Of a DNA stretch of 64,000 nt, positions 35,546-45,617 are shown piece after piece. The position numbers and the translations under genes are program-made. Below the pieces are notes generated by a model. The model did not search any database, was not told the DNA's origin, and worked only from the letters and a program-made list of their open reading frames with translations. Where the stretch lies: assembly GCF_030272615.1 (NCBI RefSeq), contig NC_081405.1, positions 609,262,677-609,326,676 on the forward strand, read 5' to 3'. Each line of letters starts with the position of its first letter. Positions within the stretch are counted from its first letter, which is position 1. This stretch comes from Cryptomeria japonica. Taxonomy: Eukaryota > Streptophyta > Pinopsida > Cupressales > Cupressaceae.

Positions 35546-36760
35546 TGTAACATCATTAAATTGCGACCTTGCAATTTTTGACCCCATTTGGGTCTTCGCA
35601 TTGGTAGATGAATCCCTAAGCTTGATTGGAGACCTAGGACATGCTCAAACATCATAAACTTGCATTTTTTGTCACCCTGCATTGCCTATCCTAAATTGGG
35701 GTAGGAGAGGGGCGTGGTACCCTTATGCCTACCCTATTTTGGGTCTCCCTCGACCTAATCCTACATTGAACTTGTTAATTGTGAGTGGGGAAAAATTTCC
35801 CTATGTCAGGCTACGACAAAAAATCCGTTAATAACCCCTAACTGGCGAGCATATAAGGAGAATTTCCCCTCCTAGTTGCATGAAGTTCAAGAAGTAGAAA
35901 TCTAGCATAAGAAATTATAAGGAAAAATTACCAAGTGACATTGTCATTAAGCATTCAAGCATTCCAACATCCATTCATGAATTGATCATTTCAAGTCTCC
36001 TTTCAAGGCTAGGTATTGCATTCAAGTCAATGACTCAACCATTGAAGAGGAGATCCATATAAACATTCAAGACATTCTATTATACATATCCTTTCAATCA
36101 ATTCTATCAATATTTCAAATGTATCCCCTCTTGAGGTGAATTTTACTTCAGACATTTCCTTTCATTTACTTGGAAGTATTTTCAATCACTTCGTTAATTC
36201 CAAAATAGGGTTTTACCTGAAGGTGAACCCCAAATCCCAACAACATTCCCTCTCTTTTCTGTGTGTAGGTTGTAGGTGCATACCTGTAATTGCAGGTTTA
36301 GACTCATTTTTGGAGATGGAAAAACCCTTTTCGGCACGTCGATTTTTCAAAGGACCAAGTACACTTTCAACCTAGTCTCGACATTTTTTTCACAAATTTG
36401 TAGGGGAGCTTCGCCTCAACATCTTACTACTAATTCCAGGTGTACAGCTTCACGCCGCATCTCTATGTCAAGATATAATTGTAAGTTTGTCATCTTTACA
36501 CTTAGTCTCAATTCACTTGATTCAACTTATCTATTTTAAAAGAGGGTTACTTTACATTCCAAATTTATTGCAAATTCCCTATAATTCACTTAGCATTCAA
36601 TCTCTTTCCATTGAGATTAGATCTAGTGAATTCAACCCCCTCTTTTAAATGTAATGTGCATGAGAAGTTGAAGGGAATATGTTGTGAAACTTTCACTCCT
36701 TTCTTAAGTATGGTAAAGCTTTCCACTTGACCTCGTCTCATCAATTTTCACCACATTACA
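35546..36760 (+). repeat. 3' LTR of the gag-protease element
   Basis: TGTAACATC at the start, CACATTACA at the end, followed by ctaat. Visibly diverged from the 5' LTR by many substitutions, mostly C/T and G/A. Confidence 0.88.
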
Positions 36761-36765
36761 CTAAT

Positions 36766-37612
36766 GTTCTTGTTGGTGTTTCCTAGTCATGTCCTATTTG
36801 TTTTGGTGATCTCCATTGCATGATTTTTAGATTATTTTCATCAACCAATATTGATTTTTGTGTTATGCAGGTTTTCTGGTGGTGTAGCATGTTGCGGTAG
36901 ACCTCGACATGATTTCTGTTGGATTTGACAATTTGGGAATTTGATTTAGGTCCATGCTATGCTATGTAAATGATTGTATTAGTTTGGGGGTTAATCTTTG
37001 TATCATGTGATGTAATTTTATAATTATAAGTTGAGGGTTGAGGGTTTAGCCGACCTTATTAACAAGGTTGATGATTTGTATATATAGGTGATGTTGTCAT
37101 GTAATTTAGGTATCAATGTTGCCTCTACCTAATCAAGGAGAGGTGTATGTGAGAACAAGTAATTAATCCTTTTGTGTTGTAGAGAAGACGTATGTTCTTA
37201 ACTAGAACTATCATCAAGAATTTGTAGATGTTATTATTGCAATTCATTCCTTCAAGATTGTAGTCTGAATATTATTGTAAGTCGGTGAGACTTCCCTGAG
37301 GGTTGTAGCCTTCTGGGCAAATATATTTGAGTAGTGAGCTCTAGGAATTGTGCATTAATGCCTTAGCATTCCCTATTGTAACATGTTCACATACTATTGC
37401 AGAGTATCATCTTACTGTGGGTAGCTTCCCACCATGGTTTTTCTCTTAACCGGGTTTTCCACATCAAAAATCTTGGTGTTGTGTGATGTGCTGTTAATTT
37501 TCTTATTATTGTAGTTTATCACATTTATTGTTGTGTTTAAGTTTATGAATCTGGTGTAAACTGATTCACCGCCCCCCCCCCTCTTAGTCTTCCTTCTTGA
37601 TTGTTGCTAACA
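36766..37612 (+). repeat. Copia 5' LTR, second segment
   Basis: GTTCTTGTTGGTGTTTCCTAGTC onward matches 42894-43772. Contains a TATATATA box near 37079, the C-rich tract at 37571-37581 and terminal TTGCTAACA. Confidence 0.9.
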
Positions 37613-37614
37613 AT

Positions 37615-37626
37615 TGGTATTAGAGC
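37615..37626 (+). other. Primer binding site (initiator tRNA-Met), one change
   Basis: TGGTATTAGAGC differs from the standard TGGTATCAGAGC by one C-to-T change. Confidence 0.85.
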
Positions 37627-37679
37627 CAAATCGTCTAGTAGAACCTTAATCATTTGAGGAGATCTGGGGTGGTAGCTCA

Positions 37680-39177
37680 AGGTATTATTTGTAAGGAGGA
37701 CAACCCAAGGATTGGTGGAAGTAACTATACTATATGCAATAACTAGAAGGAAGTGTACTTGAAATTCCTTAGAGAAGACTATTGGAAGATTACAAAGAAT
37801 TCCTAAGTTGTTTCTCAGAATGGACTATCTACTCTTAATGAGGTTAAGGAAGCATAAAATAATATTAGAGCAAAGGAAGCATTGCTTAGTGCCTTGGCTG
37901 ATTTAGATATAACAAATGTTATGGGACCAAACCACACATGAGATCTGGGAGAAGCTTGAGGTCCTTTATGAAGGAAATAAATAGGTGAAAGTTGCTAAGT
38001 TGTAGAGCTTGAAAGTAAAATATGAGACATTGAAGATGGGAGATGATGAGAACATACAATCTTTCATGGATAAGTTGAATGATCTTTTCCTAGGTATCAG
38101 ATATGCTGGTGGAACCATTAAAGAAGATGAAATAGTTGTTAAGGTGTTTTTTGAATTGGTGGTCAACACCCCCTTGGGGTTCACAACATGGCTTCCTCCC
38201 CTCTTGTGGATCCTTGTCTCTGGTCGCTCTCCCGTTCATTGATACCTTGAGATTTTGGTGTAATGTCAGTGGTGATTCCAACAAATGATATCAAAGCACT
38301 CAGTTACGAGTTCAAATCCCAAAAGGTCCCCTTCATTCTGTCGGTGCACAACCCTCAGTCAGTGTTGAGAGGGGGATTTTTGACTTGGTGGTCAGCACCT
38401 CCTTAGGGTTCATGACATGGCTTCCTTCCGCCTCCCATGGATCCTTGTCTTTGGCTGCTCTCCTGTTCACTGACAACTCGATCTTTTGGTGTAATGGCAA
38501 CAGTGATTCCAATAGTGTTGAGATCTTTGCCTCCTCCTTATAAACATAAGGTTTCTTCTATTGATGAGATCCAGAGTTTGACTACAGTGACAAGAGATGT
38601 GTTGGTTGGAAAGCTTTCTACATTTGGGATAAGTAAATTTGGAGAATCGCATGGAAAGTTTGAGATAACATTTAGAGAATCTACATCTATATCCTTTAAG
38701 AAATATGATCTTGATGAGTGAAGAATATCCAAATATGGAAGAGAGAGAAAAGAGATGGAAGAGGAAGAAAGAGAGGTAGATGAGCTTGATGAATGGATTT
38801 CTCAGAGATTGTTTAAAGGAGTGGGTAAGTATGATGGAAAGTTGCCTTTGAAATGTTTCTCTTGTAATAAGATACGACATTTTTCTTCTATATTCTTGGA
38901 GAAAATGGTTAAGTATGACATGCATGATAAGCATGATATGAATGATAGATATGAAAAGCATGAGAAGTATGATAAACCCTACAAGTCTAATGGGAAGTTT
39001 AGAGGTCAGAAGAATTATTATTATGTTGCTAATGAAGGTGTTACAGATGAAGAATCAGAAGGAGATGAAGTTGTGTTTATTTCCATTAAAGAAGATAGAC
39101 CTATACCTATTGATTCCACTAGTTGTTCTATTGTGGAGAAGTCTTTAGTTGCTAAAGTTGAAGAGAAAGATGAATAG
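37680..39177 (+). pseudogene. copia gag, interrupted by a TRIM
   Basis: Reads S-L-K-V-K-Y-E-T-L-K-M, S-F-M-D-K-L-N-D-L and I-K-E-D-E-I-V-V-K-V up to the insertion, then L-R-S-L-P-P-P-Y-K-H-K-V and I-D-E-I-Q-S-L-T after it. This is the UBN2-type copia gag core. The zinc knuckle near 38860 keeps C-F-S-C-N-K-I but has lost later ligands. Stops are frequent upstream of 38000; a clear start codon is not visible. Confidence 0.75.
38149..38514 (+). mobile_element. TRIM (miniature LTR retrotransposon) in copia gag
   Basis: A 366-bp insertion with TSD gtgtt (38144-38148 and 38515-38519). Its two ends are direct repeats of about 135 bp (about 38150-38286 and 38378-38514), both carrying TTGA(A/C)TTGGTGGTCA near the start and GTGATTCCAA(C/T)A at the end. 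The roughly 95-bp centre has TGATATCAAAGC, an initiator-Met primer site with two G-to-A changes, right after the first repeat, and GAGAGGGGGA, a polypurine tract, just before the second. It encodes nothing and splits gag between V-V-K-V and L-R-S-L-P-P-P. Confidence 0.82.
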
Positions 39178-39262
39178 GTGATTGACAGTGGTTGTTCACA
39201 TTATATGACCCGTGATTAAAAAAAATTGAGCATGGAAATGTATGATTCTAGAATAGTTAGAT
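39166..39262 (+). pseudogene. copia protease remnant
   Basis: V-I-D-S-G-C-S-H-Y-M-T-R-D at 39178-39216 is the copia aspartic protease active site (usual W-x-x-D-S-G-C/A-S-x-H-M-T). The Trp before it is a TAG stop (39175-39177). Domain ends are not clear. Confidence 0.75.
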
Positions 39263-40445
39263 TTGGAGATAACAAAGCTTGTGCAATCCATACCAGGTTC
39301 TATTTCTTTTGATGGTAAGCATAACACTAAAGATATCTTGTATGTTGAAGGTTTGAAACATAATCTTTTGAGTGTTAGACAAATGGTTGGTAAAGGTTAT
39401 GATCTACAATTCAAGGATGGTAAATGTAAAATCTTAAATGCCTTCGGTATAGAGATTGTATTTGGGACTAAGACTGAAGGTAACATTTGTCATTTGAATG
39501 CTAGTGAGAAAAGTTGTTTGATTGCTGAGATAGATGACAGTTGGTTTTGGTATAGAAGAATGTGTCATGTGAATTTTGATTCAATGATCAAGATCCGTTC
39601 TACACATGTTAGAGATCTACCTAATATTGTTAAGCCTATTAATCTAGTATGTAAGGAATGTCAGTTGGGTAAGTAAATAAATATTTATTTCAAAAGCAAA
39701 TAGTATACATGTGATGGACTACTAGATCTTGTGCATATTGACCTATGTGGAATGACAAATGTCAAAATTGTGCAGGATGATAGATATTTTATGCTACTAA
39801 TTGATGATTATTTCAGGATGATGTGGGTTGCCTTTTTGAAGGAGAAATATGAAGCATTTGACAAATTCAAGATATTCAAAGAAAAGGTTGAGACTGAGTC
39901 TATATTGAAGGTGAAATGTCTAAGATCTGACAGAGGTGGAGAATTCTGTTCTGGTGAGTTCAATTCATTCTATGAGATGCATGGAATTACAAGACAATTA
40001 TCTGCTCCTAGAACCCCACAATAGAATGAAGTTGTTGAGACAAAGAAAAAAATTATTTTGGATGCTGCAAGGACTATGTTGATTGAAGGAAATGTTCAAA
40101 AGATCTACTGGAGAGAACCCATTAGCACTTCTATTTACACATTCAACAAATTTCACATCAAAGGTGATATTGGTAATAACCCTTATGATATTTGGTTTGG
40201 CCATTTTCCTACTTTGAGATATTTCAAAGTATTTGGTAGCAATTGTTATATAAAGAGAGATGAATATATAGGAAAGTTTTATGTGAGAAGTGATGAAGGA
40301 ATTTTCTTGGGATATTCTACAAAGATCAAGGCCTACCAGTGCTACAATAAGATCCTATGAAATATAGTGGAGAGTGCAAATGTGAAGGTGGATGAGAACC
40401 TTGGGAAAGAGATCAGAACATGTGGTTATAATGATAGTCAACATT
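39263..40445 (+). pseudogene. copia integrase
   Basis: Starts with the pre-integrase region (L-L-S-V-R-Q-M, then W-F-W-Y-R-R-M-C-H-V-N-F and V-C-K-E-C-Q-L-G-K, the HHCC zinc site, partly altered). The core has H-I-D-L-C-G near 39738, L-R-S-D-R-G-G-E-F near 39920 and N-E-V-V-E-T near 40025 for the D, D and E. These catalytic residues survive, but a stop at 40022 precedes the last one and others follow. Joins retroelement DNA to the genome in active relatives. Confidence 0.82.
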
Positions 40446-40630
40446 TTTTGTAACTCCTATTTAGTCTAAAGATCCTAAGCAGAATTATCTGGTAGAAATA
40501 GTTCATCCAGATGTTGATGTTGCCACTGATGAAGTGCAGGAATTTGAGAATCACAACAATCAAAAGACTCTGAGGTATGTATGATTGAATCAATCTGAAA
40601 ATCAAATTATAAGTGACAAGAACAAAGGTG

Positions 40631-41735
40631 TGATGACTAGAAGAAGGTTAGCTGATGAAGAAGTATGTCTGATTTCTAAAGTGGAACCTAAAGATATTGC
40701 TGAAGCTTGTAAAGATAAAAGTTGGATGAGAGCTTTGGAAGAATAACTAGATTAGATTGAAAAGAACAAAACATGGGAGCTTGTGCATAGACCTAAGGAT
40801 AAAAATGTTATTAGTACTAAATGGGTATTCAGAAATAAACTGAATGAGGCTGGTGAAGTTGTCAGAAATAAAGCTAGACTGGTCTGCAAAGGATATTTGC
40901 AATAAGAAGGAATTGATTATGAGGAGACTTTTTCTCCGGTTGCAAGACTTGAAGTTGTTAGACTATTGTTTGCCTATGCTACTTATAAAGATTTCAAGTT
41001 ATATCAGATGGATGTTAAATCTACCTTTTTGAATGGTGATCTAGAGGAAGAAGTCTAAATTGAACAACCTGATGGATTTTCATTGTTGGATGATGGAGAC
41101 ATTGTATGTAAGTTGAATAAATCTCTTTATGGGTTAAAACAAGCCCCTATAGCCTGGTATGCTAGATTAGATAAATATTTGTTAAAATTGGGATTTACTA
41201 AAGGTGTTGCTAACAGTAATTTGTACTTTAAGATAGCAAATGATAACATCCTGATTGTTGAAGTCTTTTTTGATGATAATATCTTTGATGGTGATGATCA
41301 CATGAGTGTGAAGTTTTCTAGTGATATGGAGAAATAATTTGAGATGTCTATGATAGATGAGATGAAGTTTTTCTTAGGTTTTTAGATTGCACAGATTGGA
41401 ATAGGTATATTCATATCTGAAACTAAGCATGTGAAGGAATTGCTAAATAATTCTAGATTGCATGACTCCAAACCAGTTGGAACTCTTATGGTGACTGGTT
41501 GTAAATTATCTAAGAATGATGAATCTCCTAAAGCTAACAAGAGTTTGTACAGATCTATGGTTGGTGGACTGCTATATCTTATACAGACTAGACCGGACAT
41601 TATGCATGTTGTATGTATGGCTACTAGATATCAAGTTGATCAAAAAGAGAGTCATGTCACTTTTGTTAAGACAATATTTAGACATCTGAAGGGAACTATG
41701 GATTATGCTTTTTTGGTATCTGAGGAATTATGATT
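40631..41735 (+). pseudogene. copia reverse transcriptase
   Basis: W-x-x-A followed by [35 protein letters not shown] and D-V-K-S-T-F-L-N-G give a textbook copia RT N-terminal half. The active site reads F-F-D-D near 41270 instead of Y-V-D-D, keeping both Asp. In-frame stops lie at 40903, 41056, 41335 and 41383. L-Y-R-S-M-V-G-G-L-L-Y-L and T-R-P-D-I precede RNase H. Confidence 0.85.
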
Positions 41736-42220
41736 TCATGCTATGTGCTTACACTAATGTTGATTGGGCAAGTGATGTTGATTACCAGAAGAGAACTACC
41801 AATGGAGCATTATTTTTGGTAAAGACGTTGGTTTCATGGGATACTAAGAAACAAGATTTAGTATCTTTATCTACTGTTGAAGCTAAGTACATTGTTGTTG
41901 CTAGTAATTGCACTCAAGTAGCATGGATAAAGCAAATGATGAAAGATATCAATGTTATTTATGACAAGTCTATTGTTATTTACTCTGATAATTCCAGTTC
42001 TATTAACATGTCAAGGAATCTGGTACAACATTCAAAGACTAAGTATATATCAGTCAAATATTATTACTTGAAAGAGAAAGTCAGTGAAGAGAAGGTGACG
42101 CTAGAGTATGTATCTACAAAGGAACAAATTGTTGATATTTTCATTAAACCTTTGCCTCGAGATACATTTGTCTATTTGAGAGAAAAGGTAGGGGTATCCA
42201 CCCCTCCTGATGAGAACTAG
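41735..42220 (+). pseudogene. copia RNase H
   Basis: The best preserved frame of this element. A-S-D-V-D-Y-Q-K-R-T-T-N-G-A-L-F, S-L-S-T-V-E-A-K-Y, Y-S-D-N-S-S-S-I-N, K-Y-I-S-V-K-Y-Y-Y and F-I-K-P-L-P follow in the copia RNase H order. Catalytic positions D, E and D are present. The frame ends at the usual point shortly after K-P-L-P. Confidence 0.85.
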
Positions 42221-42375
42221 ATGCATTGATTTTTATCAATTCAGTGGATTTCAGAGCTTTATATTTTTATCCCGATTGGTGAGTTGGCACGCTCCTCTGC
42301 CAAAGTAGTATGTTGATCTAGTTATGTGTTTTTGGGGAGAGAGATTCATGTTTGGTTTTGGTTTTTTTGTGATCT

Positions 42376-42523
42376 TTGGCATTGATTTCAAGGGGGGAGA
42401 GAGATCATGTGAAAATTTCTTTATCTGTCTAGATGTTAGGGGGAATTTGCTAGTGATATCTTCTTTCTTTGCATTGACTAATTTTTACTTTCATATGTTT
42501 CCATCAATGGGAAAGGGGGAGAT
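42376..42523 (+). other. Duplicated polypurine tract of the copia element
   Basis: TTGGCATTGATTTCAAGGGGGG at 42376 and CATCAATGGGAAAGGGGGAGAT at 42502-42523. The second touches the 3' LTR. Same pairing as at 8711-8875. Confidence 0.75.
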
Positions 42524-43772
42524 TGTTGGTTATGGTTGGTAATTTCTATTGGTAGGATATGTTGTTTTCATTGATGTCAACATATTCCTCTGATTTGATC
42601 CGGTGTGATTGGGAAGATTCTCTAATCCGGTTTTTGCAGTTTTGTTTTATCAGACTCTGATGGTATTTCCTCCGGTATATTTCGGTGTGATCCAATCTTA
42701 TGCTGAGATTTTAGGATGTTGTTTGGGATAGTCTTTTGTATCTTCATTTCAGATGGTTCATGATTTGGTACACCACAAGTTATCTTTCTTTGTGACAATT
42801 GTTGATTAGTTGTGTTCTTATAAAACTTTCAGACGTTGAAAGATGAAGATTTGAAGTGACATGTCGGTGCAACTATTTCGAATGATTCTAACATTCTTCC
42901 TGGTGTTTCCTAGTCATTTCCTATTTATTCTGGTGATCCACATTGATCATTGTATGATTTTCTAGTTATTTTTATCAACCGGTATTGATTTTTCATGTTA
43001 TGCATTTTTGTGGTGGTGTAGCGTGTTGCGGTTGATCTTGGCGTGATTTCCCATGGAGTTGATCATTTATGAATTTGATTTAGGTCTATGCTATTCTATG
43101 TAAATTATTGTATTAGTCTGGTGGTCAATCTTTGTATCATGTGATGTAATTTTGTAATTATGAGTTGACGGTTTAGTTGACCTTGTTATCAAGGTTGATG
43201 ATTTGTATAGATAGGTGATTCTGTCTTGTAATTTAGGTATTAGTGTTGTGTTTGCATTATCAGAGAAAGGTGTATTTTTGAACAAGTGATTTATCCTTTA
43301 GTGTTGAGATTGAGGTGTTTTTCGTGTTGCAGAGAAAACATTTGTGCTTAAACAAAACTATCATCAAGCATTTGTAGATGCTATTATTGTAGTTCACTCC
43401 TTTTAGATTATAGTTTGAATCTTATTGTATGTCAGTGAGACTTCCCTAAGGGTTGTATCCTTCTGGGCAAATATATTTGAGTGGTGAGCTCTAGGGAGTG
43501 TGCTTGAATACTTGTGCATTCCCCATTGTAACATTTTCACATACTACTGTAGAGTATCATCTTACATTGGGTAGATTCCCGCCATGGTTTTTCCCTTAAT
43601 CGAGTTTTCAACGTCAAAAATATGGGTGTTTTGTGTTGTGTTGTTAATTTTCTTATCTTTCTTATTACTGTAGTTTATCAAATATGTTGTTGTGTTTAAG
43701 TTTGTCCATCCAGTGATGACTTATTTACCCCCCCGCCCCCCTCTTAGTCTTCCTTCTTTATTATTGCTAAAA
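42524..43772 (+). repeat. Copia 3' LTR
   Basis: TGTTGGTTATGG start, C-rich tract 43728-43741, end GCTAAAA where TAACA is expected. The box at 43208 reads TATAGATA, changed from TATATATA in the 5' LTR. Confidence 0.88.
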
Positions 43773-44570
43773 TGGATGTTGTTTGTAGATCTAAATATTT
43801 GGGAGATCTCAGTCTAAGGAGAATTAAAACCATGAATCGGACTCTCCTTCCTAAGCAAATCTATAGAAATTTTTCCTCTAATGGTCAATGCAACAACATC
43901 TTAAGAAGCAAATATATGGTCAATATTGGATATCTTAAGATCTTTCTTGATTCTATAATTTTGCCTCATGGGTTGGCTCTTTAGAATGATATGGTTAGAG
44001 GAAGCATTTAATTATTGATTTGGGAGTCAGTTGGAGTATAAGAAAAGGGAGTCAGACTAGGTTCTAGGAAGATAGATGGATAATGAAGGAGCCCTTAAAT
44101 TCCTTTGAGAGCTTAAATGGGTGGGTTGATACTTGCAAGACTTTATTTGGGACTCATGTTAAGGACTATTGGACGAATTTTGTCTAGGGGGATCTTTGCC
44201 AGATTAGCATGGACCTAGAGCCAATTCAATATTTCTTAATGGATGTTAATATTGGGTCAAATCAACATAATGAACTCTTAGTCTGGATGCCTAACCCATC
44301 TGGAAACTTCTCAATCTCTTCGGTTGTCTCATTGATATCATTTTTTTGCTCCCCCCTCCCTTTTGGGCTAAAGCTTGGATCAAACATCTCATTCCTAGGG
44401 TCAACATATTCTTTTGGATTCTTCTCAAGAATAAAGTGTTCATGGTTGATAAGCTCTACAAGGTGTGATTTTTAGATCCTTAATTGATGCTACCTATGTA
44501 AGGAAGAAGAACAAATGGCTAATCATCTTTTCGTCCACTATCCTATGTGGCTTCTATTTGGTGAAGATTT
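43773..44570 (+). pseudogene. LINE ORF2, C-terminal zinc-binding region
   Basis: The LINE frame resumes as V-V-C-R-S-K-Y-L-G-D-L-S-L-R-R-I, the conserved segment after RT (usual V-C-x-P-K-x-x-G-G-L-G-L-R). It then runs G-S-Q-T-R-F-W-E-D-R-W-I near 44050, the G-x-x-x-x-F-W-x-D-x-W motif, and later W-M-P-N-P-S-G-N-F-S-I-S-S. Stops at 43982, 44010 and 44186. Confidence 0.75.
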
Positions 44571-44591
44571 ATTTCTCTCTATAACTTCACT

Positions 44592-45382
44592 TTGGTGTTT
44601 CCTAGCTCTATAGAGGACCTTTTATTTAGTGGAGTACCCCCTCTGAATCCCACTATCCACAAGTTATGGCCTTCTACCTTTCCCCACATTGCTTGGGGCA
44701 TGTGGAAGGAGCATAACAATAGAATCTTTAGGGACGGGGAGGCTTTGGAGAATATTGTGTATGAGAAAATATACAAGTTAATTGTGGAAAATATAAATTG
44801 TATCTCATGTAATGAGGATAAAATGGAGGATATTTTTTGTACTATCTATGACCTAAAGATGGAAAAATATTGGCATATCAAAGTTGGTGTTTCTAAGGCC
44901 TATAAACTAATGAAAAAAAGAATCGTGAAGGTTCTTGTGGGATTCTTCCCCCTGGGGGTTGGATAAAAGCTAATTTTGATCAAGTGGTCAAGGGAAATCT
45001 GGGGCCAACTAGGAGTGGAGGAGTGTTAAGAGATTATAATGGAAATTTTGTTTCGACTATGGCACTCTCCTTGGGCTCACAATCCAACCACATAGCTGAA
45101 GCCATGGGAGCTTTCCAGTTTATTGATCTTGCATATAAAATAAACTTTAAAAATATCTGGATTGAAGGTGATTCAAATAACATTATTGAGTGCTTTCAAG
45201 GAAAATTCACCCCTTCATGGACTATAAAATATTGGATAGAAGAAGCTAAATCTCTCTTATCCAAATTCAACAAGGTTCGAATTTCCCATGCCTTTAGGGA
45301 AGTAATATGGTGGCTGACTATTTCACCAATGAAGGGGTCAAGTACATGGGCTAACATATGTCGTAGGCCTATAGTGAACTAG
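44592..45382 (+). pseudogene. LINE ORF2, linker and RNase H domain
   Basis: I-A-W-G-M-W-K-E-H-N-N-R-I-F near 44690 is the W-x-x-W-x-x-R-N-x-x-x-F motif that precedes plant LINE RNase H. At 44960-45382: F-D-Q-V-V-K-G-N, where G-S-x-G follows in relatives, G-G-V-L-R-D-Y-N-G, A-E-A-M-G-A-F-Q-F, W-I-E-G-D-S-N-N-I-I. The catalytic D, E and D are all visible. The domain end is frameshifted near 45300. Confidence 0.78.
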
Positions 45383-45617
45383 GAGCTGATGTTAGAGCCT
45401 TAATCGACTTTGATATCACTCATGGTAAAGTTATCATTTTTAATTATGATGAACCAGAGTAGAGAATGGTAGTATGTCATCATTTGATATGGTGGTAGTG
45501 CATTAATTATCTGTACGGGTGGTAAGGGTTGGCACGTATTATGGGTGCCTTAGTTTTTTTATTGGTTCTCTACATAGTTCACTTTCTTCGCTATCAACAA
45601 AAGAGAATTTTGTGAGA
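45383..45617. other. Probable LINE 3' UTR
   Basis: About 230 bases without a frame, ending in CTATCAACAAAAG near 45591. No poly(A) tail or TSD was detected, so the LINE end is approximate. Confidence 0.4.

Larger units (their letters stand above)
28958..36760 (+). mobile_element. Non-autonomous gag-protease LTR element
   Basis: LTRs 28958-30194 and 35546-36760 both start TGTA and end ACATTACA. The TSD is ctaac (28953-28957) versus ctaat (36761-36765), one change. The 5.35-kb interior encodes Ty3/gypsy-type gag and protease, then a long proline-rich tail with no RT, RNase H or integrase. It is nested inside the 5' LTR of the copia element. An older relic of the same family is at 1729-2980. 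The sequence after the 5' LTR (TTTTGGTGAACTTGATG) is not an initiator-Met site. Confidence 0.9.
28590..43772 (+). mobile_element. Ty1/copia (Sirevirus-like) element, itself split twice
   Basis: 5' LTR 28590-28957 plus 36766-37612, primer site at 37615, gag, protease, integrase, RT and RNase H in copia order, polypurine tract and 3' LTR 42524-43772. Excluding inserts, LTRs are about 1.2 kb each and the interior about 4.5 kb. A gag-protease element is inserted in the 5' LTR and a 366-bp TRIM in gag. Every domain has stops. It lies in the RT/C-terminal region of the LINE. The target duplication is decayed: the flanks read ..cagat and tggat, so only loosely alike. Two polypurine motifs near the 3' LTR support a Sirevirus affinity. 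Confidence 0.9.
16161..45600 (+). mobile_element. LINE, split by two LTR retrotransposons
   Basis: Removing 16985-25000 and 28590-43772 leaves a continuous plant LINE: ORF1 with DUF4283-like domain and zinc-knuckle remnant, then ORF2 with endonuclease, reverse transcriptase, zinc-binding region and RNase H, all on the plus strand and in the right order. Both junctions rejoin coding sequence: at the first, ..Y-W-N-K-D-V-F is followed by S-G-L-A-N-S-F-G after the TSD; at the second, RT-type sequence at 28580 is continued by the C-terminal region at 43780. ORF2 has many stops and frameshifts, so the LINE was dead before or soon after these insertions. Outer ends are approximate; no poly(A) tail or long TSD was found. 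Confidence 0.85.

Noticed and set aside
28958-36760. Treating the gag-protease and copia elements as one large retrotransposon
   Set aside because: Separate LTR pairs, a near-perfect TSD and rejoining of the copia LTR show two elements.
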